The position numbers were made by a program, and so were the translations under genes. Source: Epiperipatus broadwayi (lineage: Eukaryota; Onychophora; Udeonychophora; Euonychophora; Peripatidae). From it: a stretch of 64,000 bases of DNA. The stretch spans positions 8,890,682 to 8,954,681 of the forward strand of contig JAQFVV010012398.1 of NCBI GenBank assembly GCA_028023455.1, given 5' to 3'. Under the pieces are notes generated by a model. It saw nothing but the letters and a program-made list of their open reading frames with translations, searched no databases and had not been told where the DNA came from. Below, piece after piece: positions 1-12,306 of this stretch; the stretch's first letter is position 1; the number at the start of each line of letters is the position of its first letter.

Positions 1-59
1 GATTTTTCTTTCATCACTGGCTAGTAAAGGATTTAAATTTTTGAATATTAATTATCAAA

Positions 60-1000
60 CTTTAGTTTCTATGTTCACCTTGTGAATTGTCAAGGATAAT
101 ACAATCATCAGCATACAGTAAATCCAAAAGGCAAAAAGATGAAATTCTTAAATTAAAAATTCTCTCATCAACCTATATCTTATCTTGATTCATGATTAAT
201 GATGCTATCTATAAACAATCCTAAAGACAAAGTGAAAATCCAAAATACTTCACTCAATCAAATACCTTAGATTTTTCAATTGAAGTAATTATGTAGAAGC
301 TTTGTAATACAACAAATCTTAATAACAAATTTCATGCAGTGTGGACAAGTCTGATTAATTGAATCAAATGCCTTGACCAAATCATTTAAAATCAATATAT
401 AAATCACTCTTTTATGCTTGTCATTTTTCATGCATTTTTCTGGTAAACACATTTCTTATTATTTTCTAAAACCATATTGAGTCTCTGAAAAACATTTATA
501 AATGACTAGAAACAATTTATCCAATGAAATTTTTGAAAATATCTTTACTCTAATGGATAACAATGATAAATTACTAACCTCTTTTATAAAAGGAAATTGT
601 AACAATAAAAAACCACTTAAGGTCACATTAATATTTTATTACCACATTTTAAAATTTTTCGTTAAAACTTGCAGCTTTTCCATTTTTAAAAATACAAAAA
701 ACTACTGTAATTTTATTAAGCTGAATTTTTTATATAAATCTAAATGAATAGATAGAAATGTCATATTATTAAAAGTTATCTAAATTCCAGTATTGTTATT
801 TAAAAGATGATCAAAATACTCCCTCCATCTATTTAAAATATCATTGTCATGATAAAAGAGAGTATTAAAAATGGTTTTAATAGGATCATGATATTGTTTT
901 GGACCCATATGTTTTTTTGCAAGAGGAAAAAAGATATGATGAATCAGCAATAGTATTTTGAATATCTATATCTCCTGAGCATTTTAAATCCGCCAATTAT
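60..1000 (-). pseudogene. decayed non-LTR (LINE) reverse transcriptase, family L1st
   Basis: No continuous frame survives, but RT landmarks appear on the minus strand in the correct order and spacing. A block reading ILNRWREYFDHLF lies near 801-842 (the linker before the RT). SETQYGFRK at 462-488 is the fingers motif. DLVKAFDSIN at 354-383 is RT motif A with its aspartate. YADD at 104-115 is the catalytic motif C. About 80 residues separate motifs A and C, as in intact RTs. The element would have copied its RNA at a nicked target site. Several frameshifts and stops make it dead. A second copy of what looks like the same family lies at 15790-17070 on the plus strand. The clade is uncertain; the motif set is that of endonuclease-type LINEs common in invertebrates. 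Its 3' part runs out of the window. Confidence 0.7.
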
Positions 1001-1785
1001 TTTTAAGGTTTCTTAAAAATGATTGAACTTTTTCCATTAAATAGCTTTATTAATTAGAAATTCCACATTTAATTTATTATTTAGCTACATAAAAATGTCA
1101 TATTTTCTTTTAATTAGACTAATAATATGATGTGTTCACAGAAACAGTTATATTTCCTCTTTTTAGTAAATCTAATAATAGAATTACTTGCATCAATAAT
1201 GCCTAAATAACATAAAAGCTTAAATTAGTAATTTTAGTATTTGATAAATATTAAAAGTTAGCACTGAGAAAGAGCTGTTTCTAAAAAATGAACATCAGGT
1301 TTTATATAAATATGATTTGACTAAGTTCTATTTTTAATCAACCATCATTTTAATCTTGGAGTGTTCATTTGTGTTTGTAAGTACTTATTTGTAACTTCTC
1401 CAGCATCCTAATTCCTAACTGTAATGTAATTTATTAAATGTCATTGCTTTGTGGATGGATGCAGTCATACTTTTTAATAATATGTGTTGAGCAAAATATC
1501 AATATTAGCAAATCAATTGAGTTAAAATAGCAATACTATTATGTCCAGTAACGTTCTCCAAGAAAAACTTTTTAATCTTTTAATGGTATTGATAGAATTT
1601 AATAATATTCATTGCCAAGTCTTTTTTTTTCTAAATTCTCCAAATCTATTGTTGAAGCAAATGCAATAACAAAATAAGCAACATTTACCAATACACAAAT
1701 CAAGTTTAAATATGTTAGAAATTCCAAGAAAAGAAGATATCCTAAATTCAACCACTCTGCAGTCTTCTTATATTGATTGTTTTCC

Positions 1786-1816
<31 letters not shown>

Positions 1817-4800
1817 CCCTTGAAGTTATTTCTGTATTCTATTTACCATATTTATAAAATATTATTTAATAAATGATTATTTCTTAAAATTTATATCACT
1901 GTTTTGGAGGTGACTTTTTTTATTGTATAATTAATAACAACCTTAAATAGTAAAGATTTAAGGTTCAAAAAGTTTCAAATTGACTATATATATAAACATA
2001 ACAAATTTCTTTATTTTTTATGTATATGTGCTATCTTTTTCTGCGCATATTCTGTATACTGTTATATATTTGTTTCTTTGGTTATGGAATGATTGTATCA
2101 TGCTAGGATATGCCCTTTCTTCTGTCAATATAATTAAAATTGAATCTAGAACAAAATAATCAAAAAGGTACTATAGCTGAAAATAAATCTCTCTTCCTCT
2201 CCTGTACTATTTTCATTTTCTCTTTTTTTCTGTCTCTCTATTTCCTCTGCATTCCTTCTTTTTTCTCCTCCACATCTTTCTTTTTCCTTCTTATTTTTTC
2301 TATTCTTGTCTTTCTTTCTCTCTTCCTCCCTTTTTCTAGCATGCTCTCTCTCTTCAGTTATTTATTCTCCTTTCCTTTTTTTATGTCTTTACATATATAT
2401 AAAGAGAGAAAGAGAATTAATAATCCAAAATATTGATCATTCACTAGCAAATGTATTTATAGATATTTAGGGATTATGTGCTTTGAGATTTTAAATATAT
2501 AGTATGCGAATATGTGTAAATTCATGTATCGTATAATTTAACAATATTCATGAGATAAGGTTCAAATTCAGATTTATTGAAATTTCCGGAATTTTTTTAA
2601 AAATTACATGTAGAATTAAAATTTTGTTTTTGGATATCTCACTGTAGTCAACCAAATTAACTATACAATAATTAATCAGTAAATAGATATTTAGATATTT
2701 CAGCTAGCAGATAAAACAGAGTTGGGGGGGGGGAGTATAATCTCTGCCAACTCAGCATTTGATTGGCTTAGAAAGTATTATTTCTCTGTAAAGAAATGGC
2801 AAAAGAGATCATTTTATTTACGTATATGTACCTTGTGTACATTAAATTATTAAACAACTCTGAACAGTTTTACAATAAAAAAGAAAGTATTTATTTATAT
2901 AGTGCTATGTTAATAAACTGTAATTGTAAATTAGCAGTCAGGCTAATGCACATGAGCTTTATAGATTTTAAACTATATGCAAATGAATACTCTCATTCTC
3001 AAACACAAGATAAATTCTTTATGAAAAGATAGAATGAATCCATCTATCTTTTCAACCCAAATGTTTAAGTATGAGCCAATCTTAAGTATTTGGAGATGAG
3101 AGCATGAAGATATTAAGCAGTCACTTTAAATTACTTTATTATGCTTGAATGAATGACACTTGCGAAATTATTTAAAATTTACTATAAAAGAAATAAATTG
3201 CAGGTAATTTTTTAAAGAGTAAGATACAGAAAACTTTTACTACAAATAAAATTTAGTTCTCCAATCTTTTCTTCTAAGAAAAACAATGAAAGAGAAAAAA
3301 ATGTTCATAAGCATGCTAATTGTTGTCATATTTGCTTTAGTCTTTAGCTAAGAGTAGCTAGATAGCCAGAGTAACTCATGTATGGCTACCATACAATAAT
3401 AATTCCAGCTTAATTGGAACCGAAAAAAATTATAAGTTAACTTTGCTTGGATTCGGATTCAAGTCATGGAAATAGCAGCAGATGTGTTTTTCACATTAAT
3501 TCAATAAGTAGTTATGTTTTATTTGATTTTAATAGATTCCTAGTCAGTTTTCAATCTTACTGCCATAAAATATACATTGAAGTGTACAATGTATCCAAAT
3601 TGCTTTTTTTTTTTTTTTGTAATACTAACATAATAAGAAAATGTTACTTAAATGTAATTATTACGTGATAAATTAATTTTATATATACGTGTGTAACAAA
3701 TATCACTAAGAAAGCTGTTTTTACTCAAAGGTTTATTAATTCTCATACTATTACGAGATTTATTTAAATATTTTGTAACGCAATAAATAATATTGCAATT
3801 TAATGATGAAAATAAAAGTTGTCAAAATGAGATGGATCGCTATTATAAGAGGAAAAATTTTGACCTAGAACTCATTCTTTAATTATTAATTTATTTTTTC
3901 TGAGTGCGGCTTCACTGGAAACTCAAAACTGTTCAGGTAATAAATCTGATATAAATAGGTGTTATGTCATAAAAATATTTATATTTATAAATGGGTATTT
4001 CTTACCTTTGAATGATAGAAGTATTTATAATCTTGTAAACTGAATCGAATCATAAATGATAGCATACACACAGTTTTTATAAAGAAAGATACTCTTTTAA
4101 GTTAAAAGTTTTTCATATTCTTTGTGATTATGTTATTGATCTTAAATATTTTTTTGATTTAATTATTTTTTAGTAATATATTTCAACAACGACTTCTACA
4201 CAGTAACAATAATTTGTTTTAGTATTTATTTAATTTTAACGTGTTTCACTCCAACTGTAAAATTAATGACCCATCATATAATTATAATGCTGCATTTTAT
4301 TACATTTTTATATACCATTCCACTTTAAGACATAAATTTCAATTGTTATTTTATAGTTTATTTTTGAGAAAGGTTAGGTACTACCTAAATTTATAATAAA
4401 GTTTTCATTTTAAAAAAATATAAATCTATTTTTGATTATAAATCTCTTTATTACCTTTATTTTTTTTATGGGAATTAATAAAAATATTCGAATTTATATT
4501 TTGTTACTAGAAACTGGGAACTAGTTTGATTATTATTTTTTTATGGTTAATATAAAGTATAAATTTATACTCTTTCCAGTGCAAACAATTGATTTATTAT
4601 CCCTGTAACAACTGAAAGTTCGGTAGAAATAGACAATTTTTTGTCTAATTAATGAATTAGCATTGACATGAGTGTCTTCTGTGCAAATGACAATTCTGAC
4701 TTCTGAATTGATATGGTAGGCTCACTCAGCATTTGAAGTGAGTATCTCCATAAATATTAAATATATAAACAAAAAAGGATAAAGAAGTTTTCAGTCATTG

Positions 4801-5690
4801 AGAGGAAAATTTTAATACTTTAATTTCAATATTTCACTTTACCAGAGTAGATGATACTTTTAGATTATACCTTGATTCTCATATATGATAAATAAATTAA
4901 ATGATTCACTAACGTCATCATTCTTTGCCTGTACTAAAGACTATAAATTAATTTCACTTAACATATTAATTCCTATTTAAGATTCATTTTTATTCTCTGT
5001 CTCATTCTTCTATAAAAAAATTTTAATGAACAGATTCAGTTTGGGATTGATATAATCAGTCAATCATTCCATAAATTATGATTTATAGTAACATCTGTTT
5101 CAACCACATTTATCTCCAAAACCAATATCTAGGAGGAAAAGCAATTAAAATAATTAATTACCAACTTAAAAACAATATCTAGCTCAATATATTTTATATT
5201 TGATCAGAAAAAGTATAATATATTAAAATGTAATGATTACTGTCTAATATCTATTCTCTAGAAATGTGGAAGTCTACAGATTTTTTTGATATAGTATGTA
5301 AAATATTATTCAGCAAAAAGTTATACTTTTAAATGAGGGCAATCCATAATAAAATAATTAAAATTTTAAATTTTAGCTTATTATCTATTAATTACAATAC
5401 ATATTTCTAAAGCCAACAAAACATTTCATGACTATAGTTTAGAAATTACTTTTAAATAAATTCTATTTCTCTTACTCTGTTGTAATTTTGAGTATTCAAC
5501 AGATGCCAAATTGTACTGCTATCTCATCCAGAATCTCAAACTTTTTTCTAGCTTATAGCTTTGATCAGTGAGTAGTTTTTAATTTGATTTAGAATCTGAA
5601 ATTTTTACTTCTAATGCATTTTTCTGCTAACAGCCTTTAAGATGTTTTTGAATTTCAGGTTGTTGGCTTGATAGCAAAAAAAAAAAAAAG
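1001..5690. other. AT-rich DNA without supported genes
   Basis: I see no conserved coding motif here. It contains a T-run followed by an A-run at 1782-1816 (a perfect foldback), a pyrimidine-rich tract at 2190-2345, a G-run near 2725-2734, and short T or A runs. Open frames here are short and of low complexity. Confidence 0.5.
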
Positions 5691-5701
5691 TGACTGTTAC
5701 A

Positions 5702-5779
5702 ATGTCATTATCAAAGATTCCAGGTACACTAGATTCATATCGAAAGCTCCTCGGTGACAAAAAGCATAAGCTAGTCTAG
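5702..5779 (+). CDS. possible 25-codon small ORF or first exon
   Basis: An ATG in a reasonable context (ACAATGTC) opens 25 codons that read MSLSKIPGTLDSYRKLLGDK and end in TAG. The stretch is visibly richer in G and C than its surroundings and uses varied codons, unlike the random frames nearby. The stop is followed immediately by GTATGT, a good 5' splice-site consensus. It could therefore be a short 5' exon with a coincidental stop, a small ORF, or part of a non-coding RNA. I recognise no family. A 13-base A-run lies just upstream, so a retroposed fragment is also possible. Confidence 0.2.
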   Translation: MSLSKIPGTLDSYRKLLGDKKHKLV

Positions 5780-6242
5780 GTATGTGGATACAATAACATG
5801 AATTTATTAAGTACTATTATGTGGCATCTATTGATTACCCAAACATATAATTGATAGTATAATTGGAATAGAAAAATAGAATTTGTTAGTAGATAGTTTT
5901 GTTTTGTTTGTATACATTTTTGGATTAGATGTGGATGATAACCCAAATGGTAATCAAAGATTTGAATTATCTTGTAGAGAATAGGTAAATTGAATCAATA
6001 AAATATAAAATGAATTATACAATTTTTAATTAAGTTATGATGCAGGTATTACAATAAAATGATAAAAATTATGAAATCTAAAAACAAAAAGATGGCAAAG
6101 TGTTATTTTTTTTGGTTATGCATAATTTATTATCCTTGCATTTATTTAGTTATTTCTACTTATTTTTATTTTCACTCAGTCTCTTTTAAATGTGTACTAT
6201 TATTTATTATGGTTTTAGACCCAATAGCAAGATATGTGTGTA

Positions 6243-6577
<335 letters not shown>

Positions 6578-6705
6578 CGTACTTATATATATAACAAGGT
6601 AAATAAACTGTTCCGTGTATTTTTATTGTTACTTTTTTTTTAATTACCGATGTCAATAAAAATTTGTTTTATAATCTTTATAAGTTTAAATATATAAAAT
6701 ATGAT

Positions 6706-6795
6706 TGTCGCGTTCTTGCTGCTTTACAAGCAGTTGTCCCGGGTTAGCGAGTTCGCTTCCCGGCCGATGCTATGACACATGAGAAGAAAAAAAGT
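6706..6795 (+). mobile_element. tRNA-derived SINE (family S1), diverged copy
   Basis: The 3' half matches the other S1 copies in this window: a B-box-like GAGTTCGCTTCC, then CGGCCGATGCTATG, then an A-rich tail. The 5' half is diverged, and the A-box region is barely recognisable. No clear target-site duplication was found. Confidence 0.65.
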
Positions 6796-8386
6796 TGTTT
6801 CTGCATTTTTATAGTGTTTTAACAGTTTTCAAAAATTTAAAAATGGTTTTCTAATTGTGCTTTTGCTCAGGATGTGATTAATACTGACATTTATTCTTAA
6901 TTGTTAAACGATTAAAAAGATATAAAGTAGTTTTTATTGTATCATATTTTCCATTTCATTTTAGTGATATTTTTTATATCACTTAAAATTTTACATTGTA
7001 ATCAATGATAATTATTTCCAACATGTCACTATTATAAATCGATGCATTTATTGATATAATGATATGCAAACCTGTGATTTAGAGATTATTTTATTACAGT
7101 AATCAGTTAAAGTATATTTACAAATATCACAGTGATTAAATTATGAAGGTCAACCTTGAATAAAATTAAATAAACAACTATTGATTTAATTAATGTGTGT
7201 CCTCAGACTTTCTCTCCTATATATATTTGATAGTCTAAATATAATAACCTAAATTTAGTTTGTTTGTTTTTTTTTAATTTTTACTTAATCATATTATTGG
7301 GTGTTTAATTGGGTTAAAGTTATCCTTCGGGCCAATAAACAAGTTTTTTTGTCATTGACCTGTATTTCATGAACTCATTGGAAAGTATTTTTGAAGATAT
7401 TTTATGCTGCTTACATATTCTTATTAATTTCTCTTAATATTGCTTTATTTATTTTAGAAAGAAAAATGAAGGTTCTTAATGTTTTAATATGTAAGTATAT
7501 AATTATTTTATTTTAAAAATATTGATTTGGTTAAGATTTCATTTTCAATCAAAAAATATATGACTTTAATGTGTAATAGTATATCTTAGTTTTTTTAGAA
7601 GTGAACATTTTATCTATGAGATACATAATATTTATAAAACTATTGTGCTTTATTAAAAATGACAATAATATTTTAAATAAAATAAAAATTTTAAATTTAA
7701 AATATAAGAAAAAAAATTAAATTAACTTATACTACTAGTTCACGATTCTCAAAAAAGAACAAACCTGTCTAATGAATAATAAAAAAATTGTCTAATGGAT
7801 ATTTAAAAAAAAGAATTTGTAGTATCTCGGCAATTGCTTTGATTATTGACTTAAGGTGTTTACACCTGTTGTAGTTCTATATATAAAAAAGAAATATATA
7901 GTTTAGTTTTAGAACTGTTTTCTTGTCAAAATCAAGAATTGAATACAAATTGAATAAATTCAGATACTAATCATGAGTAAAGATTTTTCAGATAGCTGAC
8001 CATAGATATCCCAGAAAAACCATCTTGTAGTAATCTATAAATACAGTAGTTGGAATTTAAAACAAGAATACCAAACTGGCAGTTGGTACATCTGGTCAGT
8101 AATGTCTTCTTTATTGGATCCCTAGGGAAGGAAACTGCTGAAGCAATTTTAATCCCATAATGAGCTCTTTAAAGAGTACTTGACATTTATCTGTTGTACA
8201 TAAAGAATCTATGAGAGGGATGTAGAATCTGAATAAAATTTGGAATTTTTTAGGTAGCCTGAGAATTTCTATGTGAAGATAATATTTTTTCAGATATTGA
8301 TAATCAGTGACCTAATCTTTTTAAGCTTGTAAAAAAAAAAACAATGAGCTGTGCTAATTGCTTTAACAAGCTTTATTGATAATGCT

Positions 8387-8444
8387 ACCCTAGCGCCTCA
8401 CTGAGGATTGCCAATGCATGAAACCATTGGTCTGAGATTAGGGT
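8387..8444 (+). ncRNA. hammerhead ribozyme A1, core intact
   Basis: The order is: stem I 5' strand ACCCTA-gcgc-CTCA; core CTGAGGA at 8401-8407; stem II with UGC/GCA pairs closing a CAAU loop; GAAA at 8420-8423; a nearly palindromic stem III ACCATTGGT; cleavage nucleotide C8432; stem I 3' strand TGAG-at-TAGGGT. CTCA pairs with TGAG and ACCCTA with TAGGGT, leaving an internal loop where the natural tertiary contact sits. All invariant positions (CUGANGA, GAA, NUH) are present. Stem III is too short for a stable monomer, as in PLE-type hammerheads, which can act as dimers. Predicted cleavage is after 8432. Confidence 0.78.
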
Positions 8445-8483
8445 GTGGTTTCTAGATAGAGATTTTTTTTAATGCTTCCTCTT

Positions 8484-8541
8484 ATCCTAGTGCCTCACTG
8501 AGGAGTGCCAAAGCATAAAACCATTGGTCTGAGATTAGGGT
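8484..8541 (+). ncRNA. hammerhead ribozyme A2, one core change
   Basis: This is the second copy of the 97-bp unit. Stem I pairs ATCCTA with TAGGGT (one G-U) and CTCA with TGAG. The core CTGAGGA is at 8498-8504, and stem II GUGC/GCAU closes a CAAA loop. The GAAA tract reads AAAA (8517-8520), so the normally invariant G12 is lost and activity is doubtful. Expected cleavage would follow C8529, exactly 97 nt after that of A1. Confidence 0.65.
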
Positions 8542-9623
8542 GTGGTTTTTAGATATTTTTTAAATGCTTTCTCTTGCTGGTATTTATCAATAAACTTGTT
8601 AGAGCAATTAGCACAGCTCATTGTTTGTTTGTTTTTTATTGATAATCAGTAAATGGATACCTAGTTATTTTTAAATAGGAAATATACAAATAAAAACGAA
8701 CAAAATGATAATTATCTATCTTAGCAAGTAGTGCTATCTGTCTACTAAGTAATGCTATTGAAATATTTGTGATTTCTTAAAGTTTCCATACATACACATA
8801 TATAGGCTAAATATAATTTCTAATTTAATAAATGATTAGTAATAATAAATTAATATTATTTATTTGAAGTCTCTGTTACCAAAATTGTGAGTGCAAAAAA
8901 TTTGATATTTGTAAATCAATTATATATTAATCGATCTGTACAATATTTCTATATATATCGAATTATTTATTTAGTGTGTGTGTTTAAAACTATTGTGAAA
9001 GGAATAATTGTTTATTCTTCCTTCAGAATTTAAATTTTAGAAAGGTTAACTTAAATTTCATTTTTATTTGCAATTGTTTAATATCTTTGATAATTGATAA
9101 GACGAAATAAAATAAAACCATTCTCATTTGGACTATTACTGAACAATTATAAATAAGAAAAGTTTTAGTAAAATGTTTTAATGATATAAGTGTATAATTC
9201 TTTACATATATATGTGTATGCACATCTATGGATGTTTAGTCACTATTATAGACAAGCATTCTGAGCTAAGTGTTTTAATCTTATTTATAAAAATTAGAAA
9301 TAATAAAACAATTTCACTTAATTAATATTTCCTACATTATAAAGTTATCCTTAAGTTGTCTTTATTAGTAAATTAATAATATAAGTATTGTTAAAACTCA
9401 TTTTTAAAAAAATGCTTTTATTATTTATTCAGAAGTGTCTCACTTTTCATAGAGAATTTTTGACTATTTTTTTTCTGAAAGCTTTATTACATAAAAACTA
9501 TTTGCAATGTCTTATGCATTTTGTTTTTTTATTTAATGCTGAGTGTCTTGATTATGTCTTTTAAAAATATAATTTACATAAATTTTAATTTTATATTAAT
9601 GCTTTTTTATTATTCTCCTTCTA

Positions 9624-9651
9624 GTTTAAACTATCCAATAGTCTTCTTCAG
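9624..9651 (-). ncRNA. degenerate hammerhead-like hairpin
   Basis: On the minus strand CTGAAGA (fits CUGANGA) is followed by a six-pair hairpin and then TAAACTAG, where GAAACTAG would be expected. Flanking complementarity for stem I is weak. Probably a decayed copy of the same kind of motif. Confidence 0.3.
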
Positions 9652-10525
9652 GGATATAAATTAAAATGCATTTTTTTAAATGTTTAAGATTTACAATTTC
9701 GTAATATTTTAAAAATATATATTTATTTTTTTATACCATTAATGGTATTAACATATACCATCTACTCTACTTTTATATTTCATAAATTTCTATTTTGAAT
9801 TTATATATTATAAATATATAAATTTGCTTAATAAATATTCCATATAAATGTAAATAGGTAATTTATATTTTTCCAATTTATAGATATAGTTATAAATAGA
9901 AAAGCATAAGGAAGTTTGTGAAAGATTTTAATAATTGCATGTAATAACAATTTATACATGATAATTATTTTTAGCGTTTGCGATCTTCTGCCATACTATA
10001 TATAATTTGTAATTTGAATGTATATACATGTTTTTCAAGAATTTTAATTTTTTTTTTTTTTGCTAGAATAGAATTATGCATTTCAAGTATTAAATGTCAC
10101 TTTGTCAATTTATGGGCAAGATATATTAACCTTCATGGTCAATCTGGTAATTTCCCTGTCTAAATAAAAATATTGTGTAATGGCAAAATGATCACCTATG
10201 CATTAATATAAAATATCTACATTATCAAATATATATCAGTATTGAATTTATATTCTTCCCACCCCCTCCCCCTTTAATTAATTTTTAAGGAATATTTGCT
10301 AATAAATTACATTTAATTTTCATGGGTTTTTTTTTTTTCTATTTTATCAATGATTCCTCATCTTAACTCCACTATATCATATCACAAACATCCACATGCA
10401 TAGAAATTCAAGCTAATCTAGAACTATCAAATGCAAAACTCACTATGCATATTGACCCACCCAGCAAGCTAGAGTAATCAAGAGATGCCAGAAGGCTTGT
10501 GCATAAAATCCCCATCTAGTGCCTA

Positions 10526-10592
10526 CTCATCCAATATCGCCAGACTAGTTTCTGGCTTGTGACCTTCATCAGTGAGGAGCCTTGGATCTGAG
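10526..10592 (-). ncRNA. hammerhead ribozyme B-left
   Basis: Inverted partner of the right-arm ribozyme. CTGATGA, GAAA and the ACTAGT stem III followed by C are all present on the minus strand. Stem II keeps GG/CC with a wobble, and stem I has one mismatch in its inner helix (TGGCGA facing TCCTCA). Core intact, helices slightly weaker than on the right. Confidence 0.72.
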
Positions 10593-11216
10593 AGCACTGC
10601 ACCTAGATCTTAGGATTTAATGCAACCCTCCAGCAGCCACCTTTTATCTCCACTTAACTAGAAAACTATGAGTCTTAAACTGAAAACATCTTAATGTTTT
10701 CAATCCAAGCCCATAAGCTTATATAATCATATGAGTCTGAACTCAGTTCAGCACCCATACATTTTGGTGTCTTTGGGTTTTTTAATAACCATACCCACCA
10801 CTATCCTATTAGGCAGGATTGGTTTAAAGCCAATAAACATCACATGATCATCACTTCTTATAACAGGCAAAACTCACTATACATATTGCCACACACAGCA
10901 AGCTAGAGTAATCAATGGATGCCAGAAAGCTTGTGCATGATCACAAGCATAAAAAGTGGTGGTCATGTGATGTTTATTGGCTTTAAACCAATCCTGCCTA
11001 ATAGGATAGTAGTGGGTATGGTTATTAAAGAACCAAAGACACCAAAATGTATGGGTGCTGAACTGAGTTCAGATTCATATGACCATATAAGCTTATGGGC
11101 TTGGATTGAAAACATTAAGATGTTTTCAGTTTAAGACTCATAGTTTTCTAGTTAAGTGGAGATAAAAGGTGGCTGGTGGAGGGTTGCATTAGATCCTAAG
11201 ATCTAGGTGCAGTGCT

Positions 11217-11283
11217 CTCAGATCCAAGGCTCCTCACTGATGAAGGCCGCAAGCCAGAAACTAGTCTGGGGATATTGGATGAG
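11217..11283 (+). ncRNA. hammerhead ribozyme B-right, fully canonical
   Basis: Stem I 5' strand: CTCA, ga, TCCAA, ggc, TCCTCA. Core CTGATGA is at 11237-11243. Stem II is GGC/GCC closing a CGCAA loop. GAAA is at 11257-11260. Stem III is the self-complementary ACTAGT (11260-11265), and the cleavage nucleotide is C11266. Stem I 3' strand: TGGGGA, ta, TTGGA, TGAG. The three stem-I helices pair perfectly, allowing one T-G wobble, and are separated by internal loops on both sides. Every catalytic-core position matches the hammerhead consensus. The two-pair stem III suggests action as a dimer or at low efficiency as a monomer. This is the best ribozyme candidate in the window. Confidence 0.88.
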
Positions 11284-12078
11284 TAGGCACTAGATGGGGA
11301 TTTTATGCACAAGCCTTCTGGCATCCATTGATTACTCTAGATTCCTGTGTGTGGCAATACGTATAGTGAGTTTTGCCTGTTTTAACAACAGTTATACACA
11401 AGCATAAGAAGTGGTGGTCATGTGATGTTTGTTAACTATCAAATGACTGAATTTCTATGCTCATGTTGAAATCTGATGTTTTTCCATTACATTACTATCA
11501 AATAAACTAGAAATTAATTTTTATCCACTTTTATTAGTATGTGGGTGAGTAAAATAGCCATTGCATTATAGATAAATTTATAAGTTTTTGTCTTTTATCA
11601 CTATATTCACCATCTCAATAGAGCCATATGGCTACAGAAACTCAAAGCATCCTCTTCATTCAATTAAGATAGTTTAAATTTAAATTTTTTAATTAATGAT
11701 TCTGTAAAATAGCAAATACTAAATTGATTTTTAATTATTTGCCTTTTTACTATTATAACCACTTGAATTATTTTATTAAAATTCATAAAAAAAAATTATT
11801 CTGAAAAGATACAAGAACTAAAGAATTCAACTTATATATACATATTTTTTTAATTGTTGATAAATATTTTTTTGGATCTGCTTGCTGTACATATTTACTA
11901 TAAAATAATTAAACAACATAAATCTTAGGAATGCAACTGGTGTTTAAAAATATTCTTTTGTGTTAATTTTATATGTTACTTTATTTAACTTGAATTTAAA
12001 AGATGTCCTTTGCTATAGCCATGTCATATTCCATTCATAAATGTTGAAGTGTTGCATCATATTATGATGTATTTGTAG

Positions 12079-12306
12079 TTTTAATGTTACATCATATGAT
12101 CACCATTTCTTATGCTTGCACATAACTGTTATTAACACAGGCAAAACTCTCTATACAGTTGTGCCACTCAGTGCCAGCCAGAGTAATCAATGGAGGCAGT
12201 AGATGGGGATTTTGTGCATAAGCCTTCTGGCATCCATTGATTACTCTGGCTGGCACTGAATGGCACTACTGTATGGAGAGTTTTGCCTGTGATAATTTTA
12301 ATGTTA
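12079..12306. mobile_element. element C: deletion derivative of B, no ribozyme
   Basis: A palindromic insertion of about 206 bp lies between direct repeats TTTTAATGTTA at 12079-12089 and 12296-12306. Its ends match the outer arm of element B: the ATGATCACC...TTCTTATGCTTG start, then GGCAAAACTC and the GTAATCAATGGA block. The inner part with the hammerhead and the palindromic block is missing. The two arms are inverse copies around 12200. Confidence 0.8.

Larger units (their letters stand above)
8295..8650. mobile_element. element A: TIR-bearing insertion with two tandem hammerheads
   Basis: Terminal inverted repeats of about 41 bp lie at 8341-8382 and 8584-8624 and differ at few positions. 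Between them, a 97-bp unit is present twice in direct orientation, and each unit holds a hammerhead-like sequence. The direct repeat TATTGATAATCAGT occurs at 8295-8308 and again at 8637-8650, which looks like a 14-bp target-site duplication. A duplication that long fits retrotransposition better than a cut-and-paste transposase. No protein is encoded. Two ribozymes in tandem resemble the repeat layout of animal retrozymes. Confidence 0.75.
10422..11445. mobile_element. element B: inverted-dimer insertion with hammerheads
   Basis: A 1-kb insertion is flanked by the perfect 12-bp direct repeat AACTATCAAATG (10422-10433 and 11434-11445). Inside, the left arm (about 10434-10855) is the reverse complement of the right arm (about 10955-11400) with few differences. 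A partial extra copy of the outer arm lies at the centre. Each arm holds one hammerhead, reading leftward in the left arm and rightward in the right. Each arm also carries the palindromic block CTGAACTNAGTTCAG (10737-10751, 11058-11072). There is no coding capacity; an open frame at 10919-11134 only crosses the repeat. Element C is a shortened relative with the same outer ends. Confidence 0.85.

Noticed and set aside
2140-2436. 98-codon hydrophobic frame resembling a membrane protein
   Set aside because: It covers a pyrimidine-rich low-complexity tract (runs of F, S, L) and lacks an ATG at its start.
10919-11134. 71-codon frame in element B
   Set aside because: It crosses the centre and right arm of the inverted dimer, with no conservation in the left arm.
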